Position numbers and translations under genes: made by a program
Assembly (NCBI RefSeq): GCF_014647595.1
Contig: NZ_BMPM01000001.1
Location: forward strand, 868,001-932,000
From: Paenarthrobacter histidinolovorans
GTDB taxonomy: Bacteria > Actinomycetota > Actinomycetes > Actinomycetales > Micrococcaceae
Length of the DNA: 64,000 nt
Direction of reading: 5' to 3'
The notes under the pieces: model-generated
The model's input: only the letters and a program-made list of their open reading frames with translations
Told to the model about the DNA's origin: nothing
Database searches by the model: none
Shown here: one piece after another, positions 24,379 to 33,617 of the stretch
Layout of the letters: each line of letters opens with the position of its first letter
How positions within the stretch are numbered: the first letter of the stretch is position 1

Positions 24379-26481
24379 TTACGGAGGCGGGTGCCCCTCC
24401 CCCAACGCCAGGCGCAGGCGGACCAGAAGTTCGGAACGGTTCTCCGCCCCCAAACGACGCCGCATGCGGGCCACATGGTGCTCCGCAGTGCGGGGAGAGA
24501 TGTAGATGGCCTCGCCGATCTCACGGTAAGTCTTGCCTTCCAGGACGAGCCGGGCCACTTCACGCTCCCTGGGGCTGAGGCCGGACAAGTCATGGCCCCC
24601 CTGGGTCCCAAAGTCACCGGCAGGTGCTTGCAAAGACATTTCAGCTTGCGGGGCGCCGGCCCGCTCTGGAGGTGGGGCCGATGCGGAAGCGCCTTGGGGA
24701 TGGATGTCCCGGGCACAGGCAAGGAGCCGTACCATGTCCCGCCGCTCTTCGGCGTGTGCCGCAGCGTGGCCGGCAAGCCGTGCGCCTTCCCACGGCAACC
24801 CTGTGGAGGCCAAACCGCGGGCGGCGGTTTCGACGTCGGACGCTTCAAACCGTCCGGCCAGGACCGAAACCCAGGCCTTGCCGGCCGCAGCAAGTACGGA
24901 CGCCAGGTGGCTGTGTTCGGAGGCCCGCACCAGCGCAGCAGCATGCGGGGCAAGTCCGGCCGGGCTTTCACCCAGCAGGGCGGCCTGCACTCCGGCCCAA
25001 TGCAGGGGCACCGACCACAACGGAGCATCCCCCAGCCGGCCAAGGAAATGCCAGACTCCGTCCAGGTAATGCCCCACCCTCCGGGTTTCCCTCAACCGTG
25101 CGGCGGTAATCATGAGCTCTCCCCACGGCAAGAGGCTGAACAGGTCCACGGACACATGCATCATTGCCTCGCGGGCGCGTTCCCACGCCAGTACCAGTTC
25201 GTGGACTTCGCTGCCCCGGCGTGCCAAGCCGACATCCAGTGCCGCCAGCAGGAAGTCATCACGGGGCGTCAGGGGCCAGTGGTTCGCCTTGACGGCCTCA
25301 TTGATCGCCAAGCGGGCTTCGTCCGCATTGTCCTGCTGCATGGCGCTCCACGCCTGCAACAGGAACAGCCTGGGCCGGGCCGTATTGCCTCCCTGTCCAG
25401 CGGCCAGAGCTGCCTTGAGGACGGTGTCCGCGATGCCGGCTTCCCCGGTGTGCAGGGCGCACAGCGCTGCGAGGGCCGCCGGAGTCTCCAAAAGGGGAAT
25501 GGACGTGCCGGCCGCGTTCATCATGTCGGAGGCCCGAATGAGCTCCGGCAGCGCTGGTTGCGGCCTGGGCCCCAGTGTTTGAAGAAGTCCCTGCTGGGTC
25601 AAGGACAGTGCAACAGCCAACAGGGTGGGTGAGCCATCCGGCGGGGCGGCGGCCGCCAACTGCCTGGCTCCCGCCACGTTGCCCGAACCAATCGAGGCCA
25701 CGGCCGCAAGGGGCGCCGAGCCCCCGATCCTGTCCGGCCCCAGCCAGGTGTAGGTGTCCGCGCTCCGGGACAGCATGCCCCGCTGCGCCCAGACAGCCGC
25801 AGCAACGTCAACTCCGAGGCGCAACTCCGGGGCATCCGGTGTTGCCAGCAGCCGGTCCACGATCCTGCCGGCCGTGTCCAGATCCCCCAAGGCGGCTGCT
25901 GCCTGTGCCCGCCTGGCTGCGGTGGTGCTCTCCTGTCCCCCGGCGAGCAGTGCCTCGGCATAGAGTTCGGCCGCGAGGCCCGGATCGGATTCCAGAACCC
26001 CGTCCGCAGAATGCTCCAGCTCCGCGGCAACCCGTGGATCCTGAAAGCCGTCCCGCGCAAGCTGACGGGCTACGTCGCCCAAGGGGCGCCCCGCCGCAGC
26101 GGTCCTGTCCACCAATTCCTTCTGCAGTGCTCGGAGGCGAGCCGGCGGTGTACTCGCAAGCAGGGCATTGTGGACGGTCCCCACCACTGATCCGTCCGGC
26201 AGTATCAATCCGGCGTCCTCTGCCAGGTTGATGACGGAGTCCAGGTCTTCGCGGTGTTCAAGGCTGCCGGGCAGCAGGGAGTGGAGGGAAAACCCCAGGG
26301 ACAGCCCCAGCAGCAACTCCTGGACTGCGGCAGGCTGACCGGACAGTTCACGGCCTGGCACGTCCGCCCTGGCGCCGGCCAGGTGGCCTGGCACTTCCGC
26401 CCTGGCGCCGGCCGTGTGGCCGGGCGGCGGCTCGGCCCGCCCAGACGAAAAAAGCCGGGGTCGATGGTCCTGCCCCGCCAT
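24379..26481 (-). CDS. LuxR-type regulator with large helical sensor region
   Basis: A 700-residue regulator. The last ~65 residues are a GerE/LuxR helix-turn-helix (LSPREREVARLVLEGKTYREIGEAIYIS, PRTAEHHVARMRRRLG). The central part (about 60-610) is alanine- and leucine-rich, TPR-like and typical of MalT/LAL regulators, but I see no Walker A or B motif, so the STAND ATPase domain seems to be missing. The first 45 residues contain a short repeat (AGARAEVPG/AGARADVPG). It starts three bases after the Hsp70 stop and is surely cotranscribed with it. It precedes iniB in the way the regulator IniR flanks mycobacterial iniBAC. Confidence 0.8.
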   Translation of the reverse strand: MAGQDHRPRLFSSGRAEPPPGHTAGARAEVPGHLAGARADVPGRELSGQPAAVQELLLGLSLGFSLHSLLPGSLEHREDLDSVINLAEDAGLILPDGSVVGTVHNALLASTPPARLRALQKELVDRTAAAGRPLGDVARQLARDGFQDPRVAAELEHSADGVLESDPGLAAELYAEALLAGGQESTTAARRAQAAAALGDLDTAGRIVDRLLATPDAPELRLGVDVAAAVWAQRGMLSRSADTYTWLGPDRIGGSAPLAAVASIGSGNVAGARQLAAAAPPDGSPTLLAVALSLTQQGLLQTLGPRPQPALPELIRASDMMNAAGTSIPLLETPAALAALCALHTGEAGIADTVLKAALAAGQGGNTARPRLFLLQAWSAMQQDNADEARLAINEAVKANHWPLTPRDDFLLAALDVGLARRGSEVHELVLAWERAREAMMHVSVDLFSLLPWGELMITAARLRETRRVGHYLDGVWHFLGRLGDAPLWSVPLHWAGVQAALLGESPAGLAPHAAALVRASEHSHLASVLAAAGKAWVSVLAGRFEASDVETAARGLASTGLPWEGARLAGHAAAHAEERRDMVRLLACARDIHPQGASASAPPPERAGAPQAEMSLQAPAGDFGTQGGHDLSGLSPREREVARLVLEGKTYREIGEAIYISPRTAEHHVARMRRRLGAENRSELLVRLRLALGEGHPPP

Positions 26482-26484
26482 GGG

Positions 26485-28527
26485 TCAGACCGCCGGGGTC
26501 AGAGCCGGGTCCGGAGCCGGACTTGTTTCCGTTGGCAGGGGTTCGGGGGCGAGTGTGGCCGGCGGGATGGTGGGCTCGGGCTGCGGCACAGTGGGTTCGG
26601 GCGACGGTGGGACAGGATCCTGGGTCGCTGTCGGCTCCGGCTGCGGCACCGTGGGTTCCGGCGACGGAATGACCGGGTCCGTTGGAACCACAGGAGGCGT
26701 TGTGGGATCGGTTGCCGGTGGCGGCACGGTGGGTGGCGTGGTTGCGGGAGGTGGCGTGGGGCCACTGGCGGCCCCGCCGGTAGGCTCCGGGGTGGGCGTC
26801 GACACCGGCGGGTTGCTGGAGCCGCTCCCGGGCGTTCCCGGCGTCGTAGCTCCTGCCGGACTGCCTGTCGCGGCAGCCCCGCCCGTCGCGGCAGTGTTAC
26901 CCGTGCCCACTGCGCCCGTCCCGGCTGACGGACCTGTGGCCGTCCCCGATCCTGCGCCCGGGCCGCTGTTTCCTGTGCTTCCCGACCGCGCCGGGCTCTT
27001 ACCGGTCCCTGTCCCCGCCCGCGTCACTCCAGCCCTGGCACTCGCCTCAAGTCCCGCCGTCGGACCCCCGACTGCCGGTACCGCACCCGCGCCTCCACCG
27101 CCCGCGCCGTTGGCTTGCGCTGCGGCAACCGGGGGGCCGTCGCCGCGCATGACGTCGGCAGCCTGGCTTCCGAACATGGACGCCAGCATGCCGCTGCCCT
27201 CGGGGCTCTGTGCCGCTGTGGCGGTGGCGATGGTCAGCGCTGTTGCTGCTGCAACCGCCGCTGCAGCCAGCCGGACGTGGGAACGGTGAGCGCCGCCGGG
27301 AGTGGCCGCGGCCTTGACGGCACCGAAGTGAGGCCTGGAGCTGACGATGTGCGGCCGTGCGGCCCTGGCCCGTTCAGGAGGGTCGTTTCCCTCGGGTGCC
27401 GCTGGCAGGGCGGCAGCGGATTCAACCGTGTACTTGTCTGCTGCAGTTCCCATGCCGAGTCCGGCTACAGCGGCACCCAGGCAGATGGAGGACTTGGGGT
27501 CGGCATCGACGGCGATAGGCCGGTCCAGTTCCACCGAAATCATTTCCGCCACCAGGGGGATCCGCGACGAGCCACCGATGAGCAGCACGGCACTCAGGTC
27601 CTTGGGCTCAATGTGCATGCTGCGCAGGCTCCGCTCGAGGGCGTGCACGGTTTCCCGGATGGGGGCCTCGATCAGGGCTTCGAACTCGGACCGCACCAGC
27701 CGCAGCGTCCGCTGGATTCCCCGCAGCGCGACGGCGATACTGGCCTCACTGTCCATGGACAGCGCTTCCTTGGCTTCGCGGCACTCCCTCCGCAGCCTGG
27801 ACAATGCTGCCTTGCTTTCCGGCGCCTCCGGTTCGATTCCCGCCAGTGCGTCTCCGAGCTGACCGACCACGTGGCGCAGCACGGCGGCGTCAAAATCCGC
27901 GCCGCCAAGGGTCTCAATGCCGTCGGGACGGCCCAGGAGCTCGAAGCGGCCGGCACCCGCCTTTCGCAGGACGGCGGTATCGAATGTTCCGCCGCCAAGG
28001 TCATACACGGCAACGGTACTGCCATCCTCCACGCGGGTTTGGGTGGCGTAGTGCAGGGCGGCCGCAACCGGTTCGCTGATCAGGGTCGCATCCCGCAGCC
28101 CCGCTGCGTTCAACGCCGCGAGGACCGTTGAGGTGCGGTGCCCGCCCCACACGGCGGGATGTGTCAGAACGATCGACGACGGCGGACATCCCTCGCGTTC
28201 TTCGGCCCTGTCCACCACCCATCGGGCCATGGTGGCGTAAACGTCCTCGGGCGACATCCATGCTTCACCCACTGCGAGTGGAACGGAGTCGCCGATGCGG
28301 CGCTTGAATTCCCTGACCATACGCCGGGGATCATCCAAACCCCGACGCTCAGCGGCCTCACCTACCAGGATCCGGCCGTCGTCCGCGTAGAAAAGCACCG
28401 AGGGCACAGCATTCCCATGTATCCCCAACGGAAGGATTTCAGGGGTGGGTGCAGAGCTCCCGGAAGGCTTGATGAGGGCTGCGGCTGTGTAACTTGTCCC
28501 GACGTCAATGGCGAGAACATAGCTCAT
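26485..28527 (-). CDS. Membrane-anchored Hsp70-family protein with Pro/Gly-rich C-terminus
   Basis: A 680-residue protein. Residues 1-~375 are an Hsp70/actin-fold ATPase: VLAIDVGTSYTAAAL (phosphate 1), VYDLGGGTFDTAVLR (phosphate 2) and AVLLIGGSSRIPLV (adenosine). In place of a substrate-binding domain there is a linker, one hydrophobic helix at about 413-434, and some 245 residues rich in Pro, Gly, Thr and Ala, with repeated PSPEPTVPQPEP units near the end. The likely topology is ATPase inside, tail outside. Start at 28527 has GAGGT five bases upstream. It leads the transcript that includes the LuxR regulator. Confidence 0.83.
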   Translation of the reverse strand: MSYVLAIDVGTSYTAAALIKPSGSSAPTPEILPLGIHGNAVPSVLFYADDGRILVGEAAERRGLDDPRRMVREFKRRIGDSVPLAVGEAWMSPEDVYATMARWVVDRAEEREGCPPSSIVLTHPAVWGGHRTSTVLAALNAAGLRDATLISEPVAAALHYATQTRVEDGSTVAVYDLGGGTFDTAVLRKAGAGRFELLGRPDGIETLGGADFDAAVLRHVVGQLGDALAGIEPEAPESKAALSRLRRECREAKEALSMDSEASIAVALRGIQRTLRLVRSEFEALIEAPIRETVHALERSLRSMHIEPKDLSAVLLIGGSSRIPLVAEMISVELDRPIAVDADPKSSICLGAAVAGLGMGTAADKYTVESAAALPAAPEGNDPPERARAARPHIVSSRPHFGAVKAAATPGGAHRSHVRLAAAAVAAATALTIATATAAQSPEGSGMLASMFGSQAADVMRGDGPPVAAAQANGAGGGGAGAVPAVGGPTAGLEASARAGVTRAGTGTGKSPARSGSTGNSGPGAGSGTATGPSAGTGAVGTGNTAATGGAAATGSPAGATTPGTPGSGSSNPPVSTPTPEPTGGAASGPTPPPATTPPTVPPPATDPTTPPVVPTDPVIPSPEPTVPQPEPTATQDPVPPSPEPTVPQPEPTIPPATLAPEPLPTETSPAPDPALTPAV

Positions 28528-28704
28528 TGGTACCTCGAAAGATCGCATGGCACGGCGCAAGCGGGCTGCTTCACTAGCGGGTCCTGAACAAGTTAGCACC
28601 TGCCATGAGCCCGCAAAAGGCTTAATTGCTACACCGAATTGTCAATTTCTCGAGGCCGCAGATGACTACGGGAGTAAAGCTCCTGCTCAGCGCCGGATTG
28701 GACC

Positions 28705-29772
28705 TTAGAGGCCGGAGTAGGAATGCAGGCCGTTGAAAACCGTATTTACCAACGTGAAGTTGATGATGACGCAGGCGTATCCAACGATTGACAACCACGC
28801 TGCGCGGGTTCCGGTCCAACCACGGGTGGCCCGGGCGTGCAGGTAGCCTGCGTACACAACCCAGATCACGAAGGTCCAGACTTCCTTGGGGTCCCAGCCC
28901 CAGAACCGGCCCCAGGCCTTCTCGGCCCAGATGGCACCGAACATGAGCGTGAACGTCCAGCCGATGAAGGCGATCGCGTTGATGCGGTAGGAAAGGTTCT
29001 CCAGGCTCAGCGCATTGGGAACCACGCTCATGAAGGCGAGATTGTCGTTGCGTCCAGCGCTCAGGTTCTTCTGCCGGTAAGACTGCAGCAACTGCAGAAC
29101 GGACATGGCGAAGGTCAGGGTGAACAATGCGGATGACAGAACTGCGATGGAGACGTGGATGATGAGCCAGTAGCTCTGCAAAGCGGGGACCAAGTGTCCA
29201 ACCGGGGTAAAGAAGGACACCGACGCAGCCACCAGCATGATGATCGCCAAGCCCAGGACGAACGTGCCCAGGAACCTCAGGTCGCGGCGGATCAGCGTGA
29301 TCAGGAAGACAGCTACGGCAACGAACGCACCCGTCGTGAGGAACTCGTACATGTTGCCCCACGGCACACGACCGGCACCCAGCGCACGTGTCACAACTCC
29401 TGCACCATGGATCAGCACGCCCAGCACCGTCAGGGCAACCGCTACGCGCGCCGGGACACGGCGTTCAGCGGTGTACTTCATGTCACCTGCGGCGGTTCCC
29501 CCCGCGTGGGTGAGGCCCGACGTCGGCCGCTCGGCACGCCCGGCCGGCCCGCCGGCGTCGGCACCCGACAGGGCAGCTCCAACGCGGCCGGCGGCAACGC
29601 TTACCTTTTCGCTGGTGGAACTGGCTGCTGCCTTCAGATCCACCGCCTGGAAGGTCTTGCTGCTCTTCGCCAGATCCCAGGCAAAGGCGATGAACGCCAC
29701 GGTGTACGTGCCGGCGGCCAACAGCATGAACAGCTCGCTGTACTGGCCCAGGGTTTCGTTGATGGCTGGCAT
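28705..29772 (-). CDS. ccsB: Cytochrome c maturation protein CcsB (ResC/CcsA family)
   Basis: A 355-residue membrane protein of System II cytochrome c biogenesis that exports and attaches haem. About eight helices are present and the haem-binding WWD-type loop is seen in AEKAWGRFWGWDPKEVWTFV, with conserved His residues around it. The start at 29772 shares a base with the resB stop (TAATG). It is the last gene of the histidine phosphatase-resA-ccdA-resB-ccsB operon. A 100-residue insert after helix 1 is rich in Ala/Gly and probably loops into the cytoplasm. Confidence 0.93.
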   Translation of the reverse strand: MPAINETLGQYSELFMLLAAGTYTVAFIAFAWDLAKSSKTFQAVDLKAAASSTSEKVSVAAGRVGAALSGADAGGPAGRAERPTSGLTHAGGTAAGDMKYTAERRVPARVAVALTVLGVLIHGAGVVTRALGAGRVPWGNMYEFLTTGAFVAVAVFLITLIRRDLRFLGTFVLGLAIIMLVAASVSFFTPVGHLVPALQSYWLIIHVSIAVLSSALFTLTFAMSVLQLLQSYRQKNLSAGRNDNLAFMSVVPNALSLENLSYRINAIAFIGWTFTLMFGAIWAEKAWGRFWGWDPKEVWTFVIWVVYAGYLHARATRGWTGTRAAWLSIVGYACVIINFTLVNTVFNGLHSYSGL

Positions 29773-31481
29773 TACTGGTCCTTCGAGGTTGAGGAAGAGA
29801 CGGTTCGTGGTGCGGGAGGCTCCGGTGATTCCGGGATGTTCCATTCGCGGGCAAAGAGTTCACGCAATGCTGCTGCTTCTCCGGCGAGGCGGTGGTCTTC
29901 GCCGCGTGCCAGCAGGCCGTACTCCACCATGGTGCGGCCGTCCTCGTGGGTTCCGGTGCGGACCCACACGCGACGGCGGTTGACGTACAGGGAAACCATC
30001 AGGCCACCCACCGCCAACAGGCCGAAGATGAGGGCGTACAGCTGGCCGGGGTTGTGGTGGATGTCCACGCCGATGTACTTCTTGACGCTGTCGAAGGTGA
30101 TGCTTCCCTTGCCTTCGGGCAGCGTTGCGGTCTGGCCCAGGCCAAGGACGATGCCGCCCGCCTCCAGCTTGCGGCCGTTCAGCTGGGTGAGGTTCTTGAC
30201 GTCCAGCTCAAAGACGTTCTGGGGTGTGCCCTCGTCCAGGCCCAAATCGCCGTAGTAGGAATCCAGGTTCAACTGCGGGTTCGCCAAAGCGGGGTCGGCA
30301 CTGAAGGAGATCCCTTGTTCCGACTCGAAGGCCGTGGGCAGGAAGAAGCCGTTGAAGCCGAGCTGGTCGGGCGTGCCGTCCGGGACCTTGATGACCACGG
30401 ACGAGTAGTAGTTGGCGCCCTGGACTTTCGCCGTAACGGGACCCTGGAAAGCCACGTTGCCGTCACCGTCCCGGACCGTGACCACGGGTGCATAGCCGTT
30501 GCCCGTGAGGTACAGGCTTGTTCCGCCCAGGGAAATGGGGTCGTTGACCTTCAGGACTTCCTTCTGCTCGGGCGCGTCCGGGTTTTCCTTGGTAGTCACC
30601 TCGGCCGTGTAGTCAATCGGCTGGCCGGTCTTCTTGGGCGACTCCCGGTCGAAAGTGGCCTGGAACTTGTCCAAACGGACGGAATAGGGCTGAAGCGAGC
30701 TGCTCTGGAAGTTTGTCCCTGGCGTGAATTGGTCGTAGCCCACCAAGGTGTTCACGAACGTTTCGCCTTCCACCAGGATGCGCTGGCCGCTGTAACCGAA
30801 GAGGCCACCGATCGCCACGGATACCAGCACGCCGATCAACGAGGTGTGGAACACCAGGTTGCCCACTTCCTTCAGGAAGCCGCGCTCGGCACCCAGGGAC
30901 GGCAGGGCGCCGTCGGCGTCGCGTACGTCAACGCGGTAGCCGCGCTTCTTAAGCAGCCCGGCGGCATCGTTGATGGCCTTCGACGCCGGGATCCCGGCGT
31001 CGGCGGGCAGCGCCAGGGTTCCGTACTCCGGAAGCCGCGAAAGGCGCTTGGGGGTGCGCGGCGGCTGGGACTTCATGGCTTTGTAGTGTGCGATGGCGCG
31101 GGGGGTCACGCAGCCGATCAGCGAGATGAACAGCAGGATGTAGATCGCCGAGAACCAGGCGGACGAGTAGACATCGAACATCTGGAGGGCATCCAGGAAC
31201 GGCCCGGTTGCAGGGTTGTTCTTGATCCACTCAGTAACCGTGACAGGGTTGGCGGCGCGCTGCGGGAACAGCGAACCGGGCACCGCACCCACGGCCAACA
31301 GGAGCAGCAGGAACAGTGCCGTGCGCATGCTGGTCAGCTGGGTCCAGGCCCACCGGAGCATGCCTTTGAATCCGAGCACGGGTACCGCGGCGTCGGACTT
31401 GGCCTGCTGGAGTTTTCCTTCCGCTGCCTTGATACTGCCGGCGGATGGTGACTTCTTCTTGGCTTTCACGGACTCGCTCAT
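29772..31481 (-). CDS. resB: Cytochrome c biogenesis protein ResB
   Basis: A 569-residue partner of CcsB. It has the ResB pattern: cytoplasmic N-terminus, helix pair near LTSMRTALFLLLLLAVGAVPGSLFPQR, helix FSAIYILLFISLIGCVTPR, a large extracytoplasmic domain (about 190-500) and a last helix LYALIFGLLAVGGLMVSLYVNRR. Together they form the haem-handling synthetase. The start at 31481 overlaps the ccdA stop by one base (TGATG). The open frame upstream of this start runs across ccdA in another frame and is not coding. Confidence 0.93.
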   Translation of the reverse strand: MSESVKAKKKSPSAGSIKAAEGKLQQAKSDAAVPVLGFKGMLRWAWTQLTSMRTALFLLLLLAVGAVPGSLFPQRAANPVTVTEWIKNNPATGPFLDALQMFDVYSSAWFSAIYILLFISLIGCVTPRAIAHYKAMKSQPPRTPKRLSRLPEYGTLALPADAGIPASKAINDAAGLLKKRGYRVDVRDADGALPSLGAERGFLKEVGNLVFHTSLIGVLVSVAIGGLFGYSGQRILVEGETFVNTLVGYDQFTPGTNFQSSSLQPYSVRLDKFQATFDRESPKKTGQPIDYTAEVTTKENPDAPEQKEVLKVNDPISLGGTSLYLTGNGYAPVVTVRDGDGNVAFQGPVTAKVQGANYYSSVVIKVPDGTPDQLGFNGFFLPTAFESEQGISFSADPALANPQLNLDSYYGDLGLDEGTPQNVFELDVKNLTQLNGRKLEAGGIVLGLGQTATLPEGKGSITFDSVKKYIGVDIHHNPGQLYALIFGLLAVGGLMVSLYVNRRRVWVRTGTHEDGRTMVEYGLLARGEDHRLAGEAAALRELFAREWNIPESPEPPAPRTVSSSTSKDQ

Positions 31482-32236
31482 CAGATTGGCAACTTCACGT
31501 CGTTTTGGAACCAGTACTGCAACTCGGTCACCCAGTGGCCCCACACCCCGGTGGCCATCAGGATGCCAAGCAAAATCAGGATGCCTCCGCCGATCCGCTG
31601 GATAGCCAAACGGTGCTTGCGGAAAAAGGACATGACACCCATGCCCCGGCGGACGGCCAGGGCGATCAGGAGGAACGGGATGCCCAGGCCAAGACTGTAG
31701 ATGAACGCCAGCAGCGCCCCCTTGGCAGCCGAGGATCCCCCGGACAAGCTCAGCAACTGTACCGCGGAGTAGGTGGGCCCAATGCATGGTGCCCAGCCGA
31801 GACCGAAGGTGAGTCCAAGCAGCGGCGCACCCCACAGACCTGCCGGTGGTTTCGCGTGGATCTTGGCGTCACGCTGCAACCAGCCGAAACCACCCATGAA
31901 CACCACGCCCATAATGATCACCAGAATGCCCAAGAGCTGGGTGATCCAGGCGTTCTGCGGACCGGTCAGGAGTGTGCCGAGCTGGCCAAAAGCGCCGCCC
32001 AGGAGCACGAAAATCACCGAGAAGCCGAGGACAAACAGCCCGATCCCCGCCAGCATGCGGCCTCGCCGCTGCTTTTCGAGGTCGACGCCGGTCAGTCCCG
32101 TGACGTACCCGAGGTACCCGGGCACCAAGGGCAGCACGCAGGGCGACAGGAACGAGACCAGGCCGGCCAGCAATGCCACCGGCACGGCCAGCAGCAGGGA
32201 ACCGTTAAGGATGGTCTCGGCGAAAGGACTGTTCAC
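31481..32236 (-). CDS. ccdA: Thiol-disulfide carrier CcdA (DsbD membrane-domain family)
   Basis: A 251-residue six-helix membrane protein that passes reducing power across the membrane to ResA. The two active cysteines are in FLSPCVLPLVPGYLGY (helix 1) and GWAPCIGPTYSAV (helix 4). It lies five bases behind resA and overlaps resB by one base, an arrangement typical for actinobacterial System II loci. Confidence 0.93.
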   Translation of the reverse strand: MNSPFAETILNGSLLLAVPVALLAGLVSFLSPCVLPLVPGYLGYVTGLTGVDLEKQRRGRMLAGIGLFVLGFSVIFVLLGGAFGQLGTLLTGPQNAWITQLLGILVIIMGVVFMGGFGWLQRDAKIHAKPPAGLWGAPLLGLTFGLGWAPCIGPTYSAVQLLSLSGGSSAAKGALLAFIYSLGLGIPFLLIALAVRRGMGVMSFFRKHRLAIQRIGGGILILLGILMATGVWGHWVTELQYWFQNDVKLPI

Positions 32237-32241
32237 GGCGA

Positions 32242-32847
32242 CTACTCGGCCACTGCAGAGCTGATGAGGGCCTTCAAGGTGCTCTTTTCAATCTCACCGA
32301 GCACTCGGGAGGCAACTTTGCCTTCCTTGTCCAGGACCAAGGTGGTGGGGACCGCACCGGGGGGAACGATGCCGGACACGGACAGCAGCACGGACCCGTC
32401 CTTGTCGTTGAAGCTCGGGTAGGTGAGCTTGAACGTCTTGTCGAAGGCATCAGCGGTGGCCTTCTCATCGCGGAGGTTCACACCGAAGAACTGGACGCCC
32501 TGGTCCTTGAATTCCTGGTGCAGCGCTTCAAGCTGTGGCGCTTCGATCCGGCAGGGAGCGCAGGCAGCAAACCAGAAGTTCAGGACCGTGACCTTGCCCT
32601 TGAGGTCCTCGGGCTTGACTTCATTTCCGTTGAACAGGGTGCCCTTGAGTGCTACGGGCGCTGCGCGGTCGGCCTTGGCGAATTCGGTCACCGAGCCGTC
32701 GCCGGCAACGTAGTTCTTGTTGTCCCCCGCCTTGGCCTGCTCTGCAAGGGAGTCTTTCTGGGCGCACGCGGAAAGCCCCATGGTCAGTCCCGCCAACAGG
32801 ACACCACCGGCGGTCAGAACGCCTCGACGTGAAAGGTTGTTGTCCAT
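32242..32847 (-). CDS. resA: ResA-like thioredoxin-fold lipoprotein
   Basis: A 201-residue extracytoplasmic thiol-disulfide protein that keeps apocytochrome c cysteines reduced. It begins with a twin-arginine-like SRRGVLTAGG segment and a lipobox LSAC (Cys about residue 28), so it is probably a lipoprotein. The redox motif CAPC sits in NFWFAACAPCRIEAPQ, and the cis-Pro follows in GAVPTTLVLD. It lies six bases behind the phosphatase and five before ccdA. Confidence 0.92.
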   Translation of the reverse strand: MDNNLSRRGVLTAGGVLLAGLTMGLSACAQKDSLAEQAKAGDNKNYVAGDGSVTEFAKADRAAPVALKGTLFNGNEVKPEDLKGKVTVLNFWFAACAPCRIEAPQLEALHQEFKDQGVQFFGVNLRDEKATADAFDKTFKLTYPSFNDKDGSVLLSVSGIVPPGAVPTTLVLDKEGKVASRVLGEIEKSTLKALISSAVAE

Positions 32848-32853
32848 GTCTTC

Positions 32854-33519
32854 CTATGCCCCCGGAGTGCTGGCCGCACCGGGAAGCAGGGCGGCGGCAG
32901 GTTCGCTGTACTCAACCCGGATGATCTTGCCGTCGTCGTCGAGCGTCAAGGACGTCAGCGACGTCAAAGTGCATTCACGCTTGCGGGGATCGTGCGCCAG
33001 GCGCCGGCCCTCCGCCGTGAGCCGTGTTGACCAGATCGGAAGCTGGTGGCTGACCAGGATGGCCTCAGCTCCGTCCCCGCCCAGTTCAATTGCTTTTACG
33101 CGGGCGTCCTCAACGGCAGCCAGCACTCGGGCCGCCTGCTCTTTGTACGGCTCGCCCCAGGAGGGTCGCATCGGGTTCCGGAAGTAGAACCAGTGCTTGG
33201 GCTTCAGGAATTCACTCTTGGTGGGGTGCAGTCCCTGGAAGTGGTTCTCGGCTTCGATGATGCGCGGTTCGACCGTGATCTCGAGGTTCAGCGCTTCCGC
33301 TGTCGGCATTGCCGTTTCCTGGGCACGGGTCAACGGCGAGGCCACCAGGTGGACGATCTTCGCACCATCGGCGGCACGGGCAACAAAGTGGTCGGCCAGC
33401 ATACGGGCCATCTCCCGGCCACGCTCGGAGAGTTGGAACTCCGGCAGGCGACCGTAGAGGACGCCGTCGGGATTATGGACCTCGCCATGGCGAAGCAGAT
33501 GGACAGTTGCTTGGGGCAT
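32854..33519 (-). CDS. Histidine phosphatase family protein (phosphoglycerate mutase-like)
   Basis: A 221-residue branch-1 histidine phosphatase. The catalytic LLRHGEVHNPDG starts at about residue 8, the second His is in EAILVSHQLPIWSTR, and Arg/Glu residues occur where expected. It opens the cytochrome c maturation operon with six bases to resA, a common position in this phylum, but its substrate is unknown; true glycolytic mutase is unlikely because the family-specific insertions are absent. Confidence 0.85.
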   Translation of the reverse strand: MPQATVHLLRHGEVHNPDGVLYGRLPEFQLSERGREMARMLADHFVARAADGAKIVHLVASPLTRAQETAMPTAEALNLEITVEPRIIEAENHFQGLHPTKSEFLKPKHWFYFRNPMRPSWGEPYKEQAARVLAAVEDARVKAIELGGDGAEAILVSHQLPIWSTRLTAEGRRLAHDPRKRECTLTSLTSLTLDDDGKIIRVEYSEPAAALLPGAASTPGA

Positions 33520-33617
33520 GTTTACCAGTTTCTCAAAGAAGCGGGTCGATCCGAAATCTTCTACAGGAAGTAGAACTCAAAGTTTTTCCGAAATGTTCCG
33601 CGGAGTTGGAATAAAAG

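Noticed and set aside
29892..31451. Long open frame on the plus strand opposite resB
   Set aside because: High-GC antisense shadow with no ribosome site or recognisable domain; resB is well supported.
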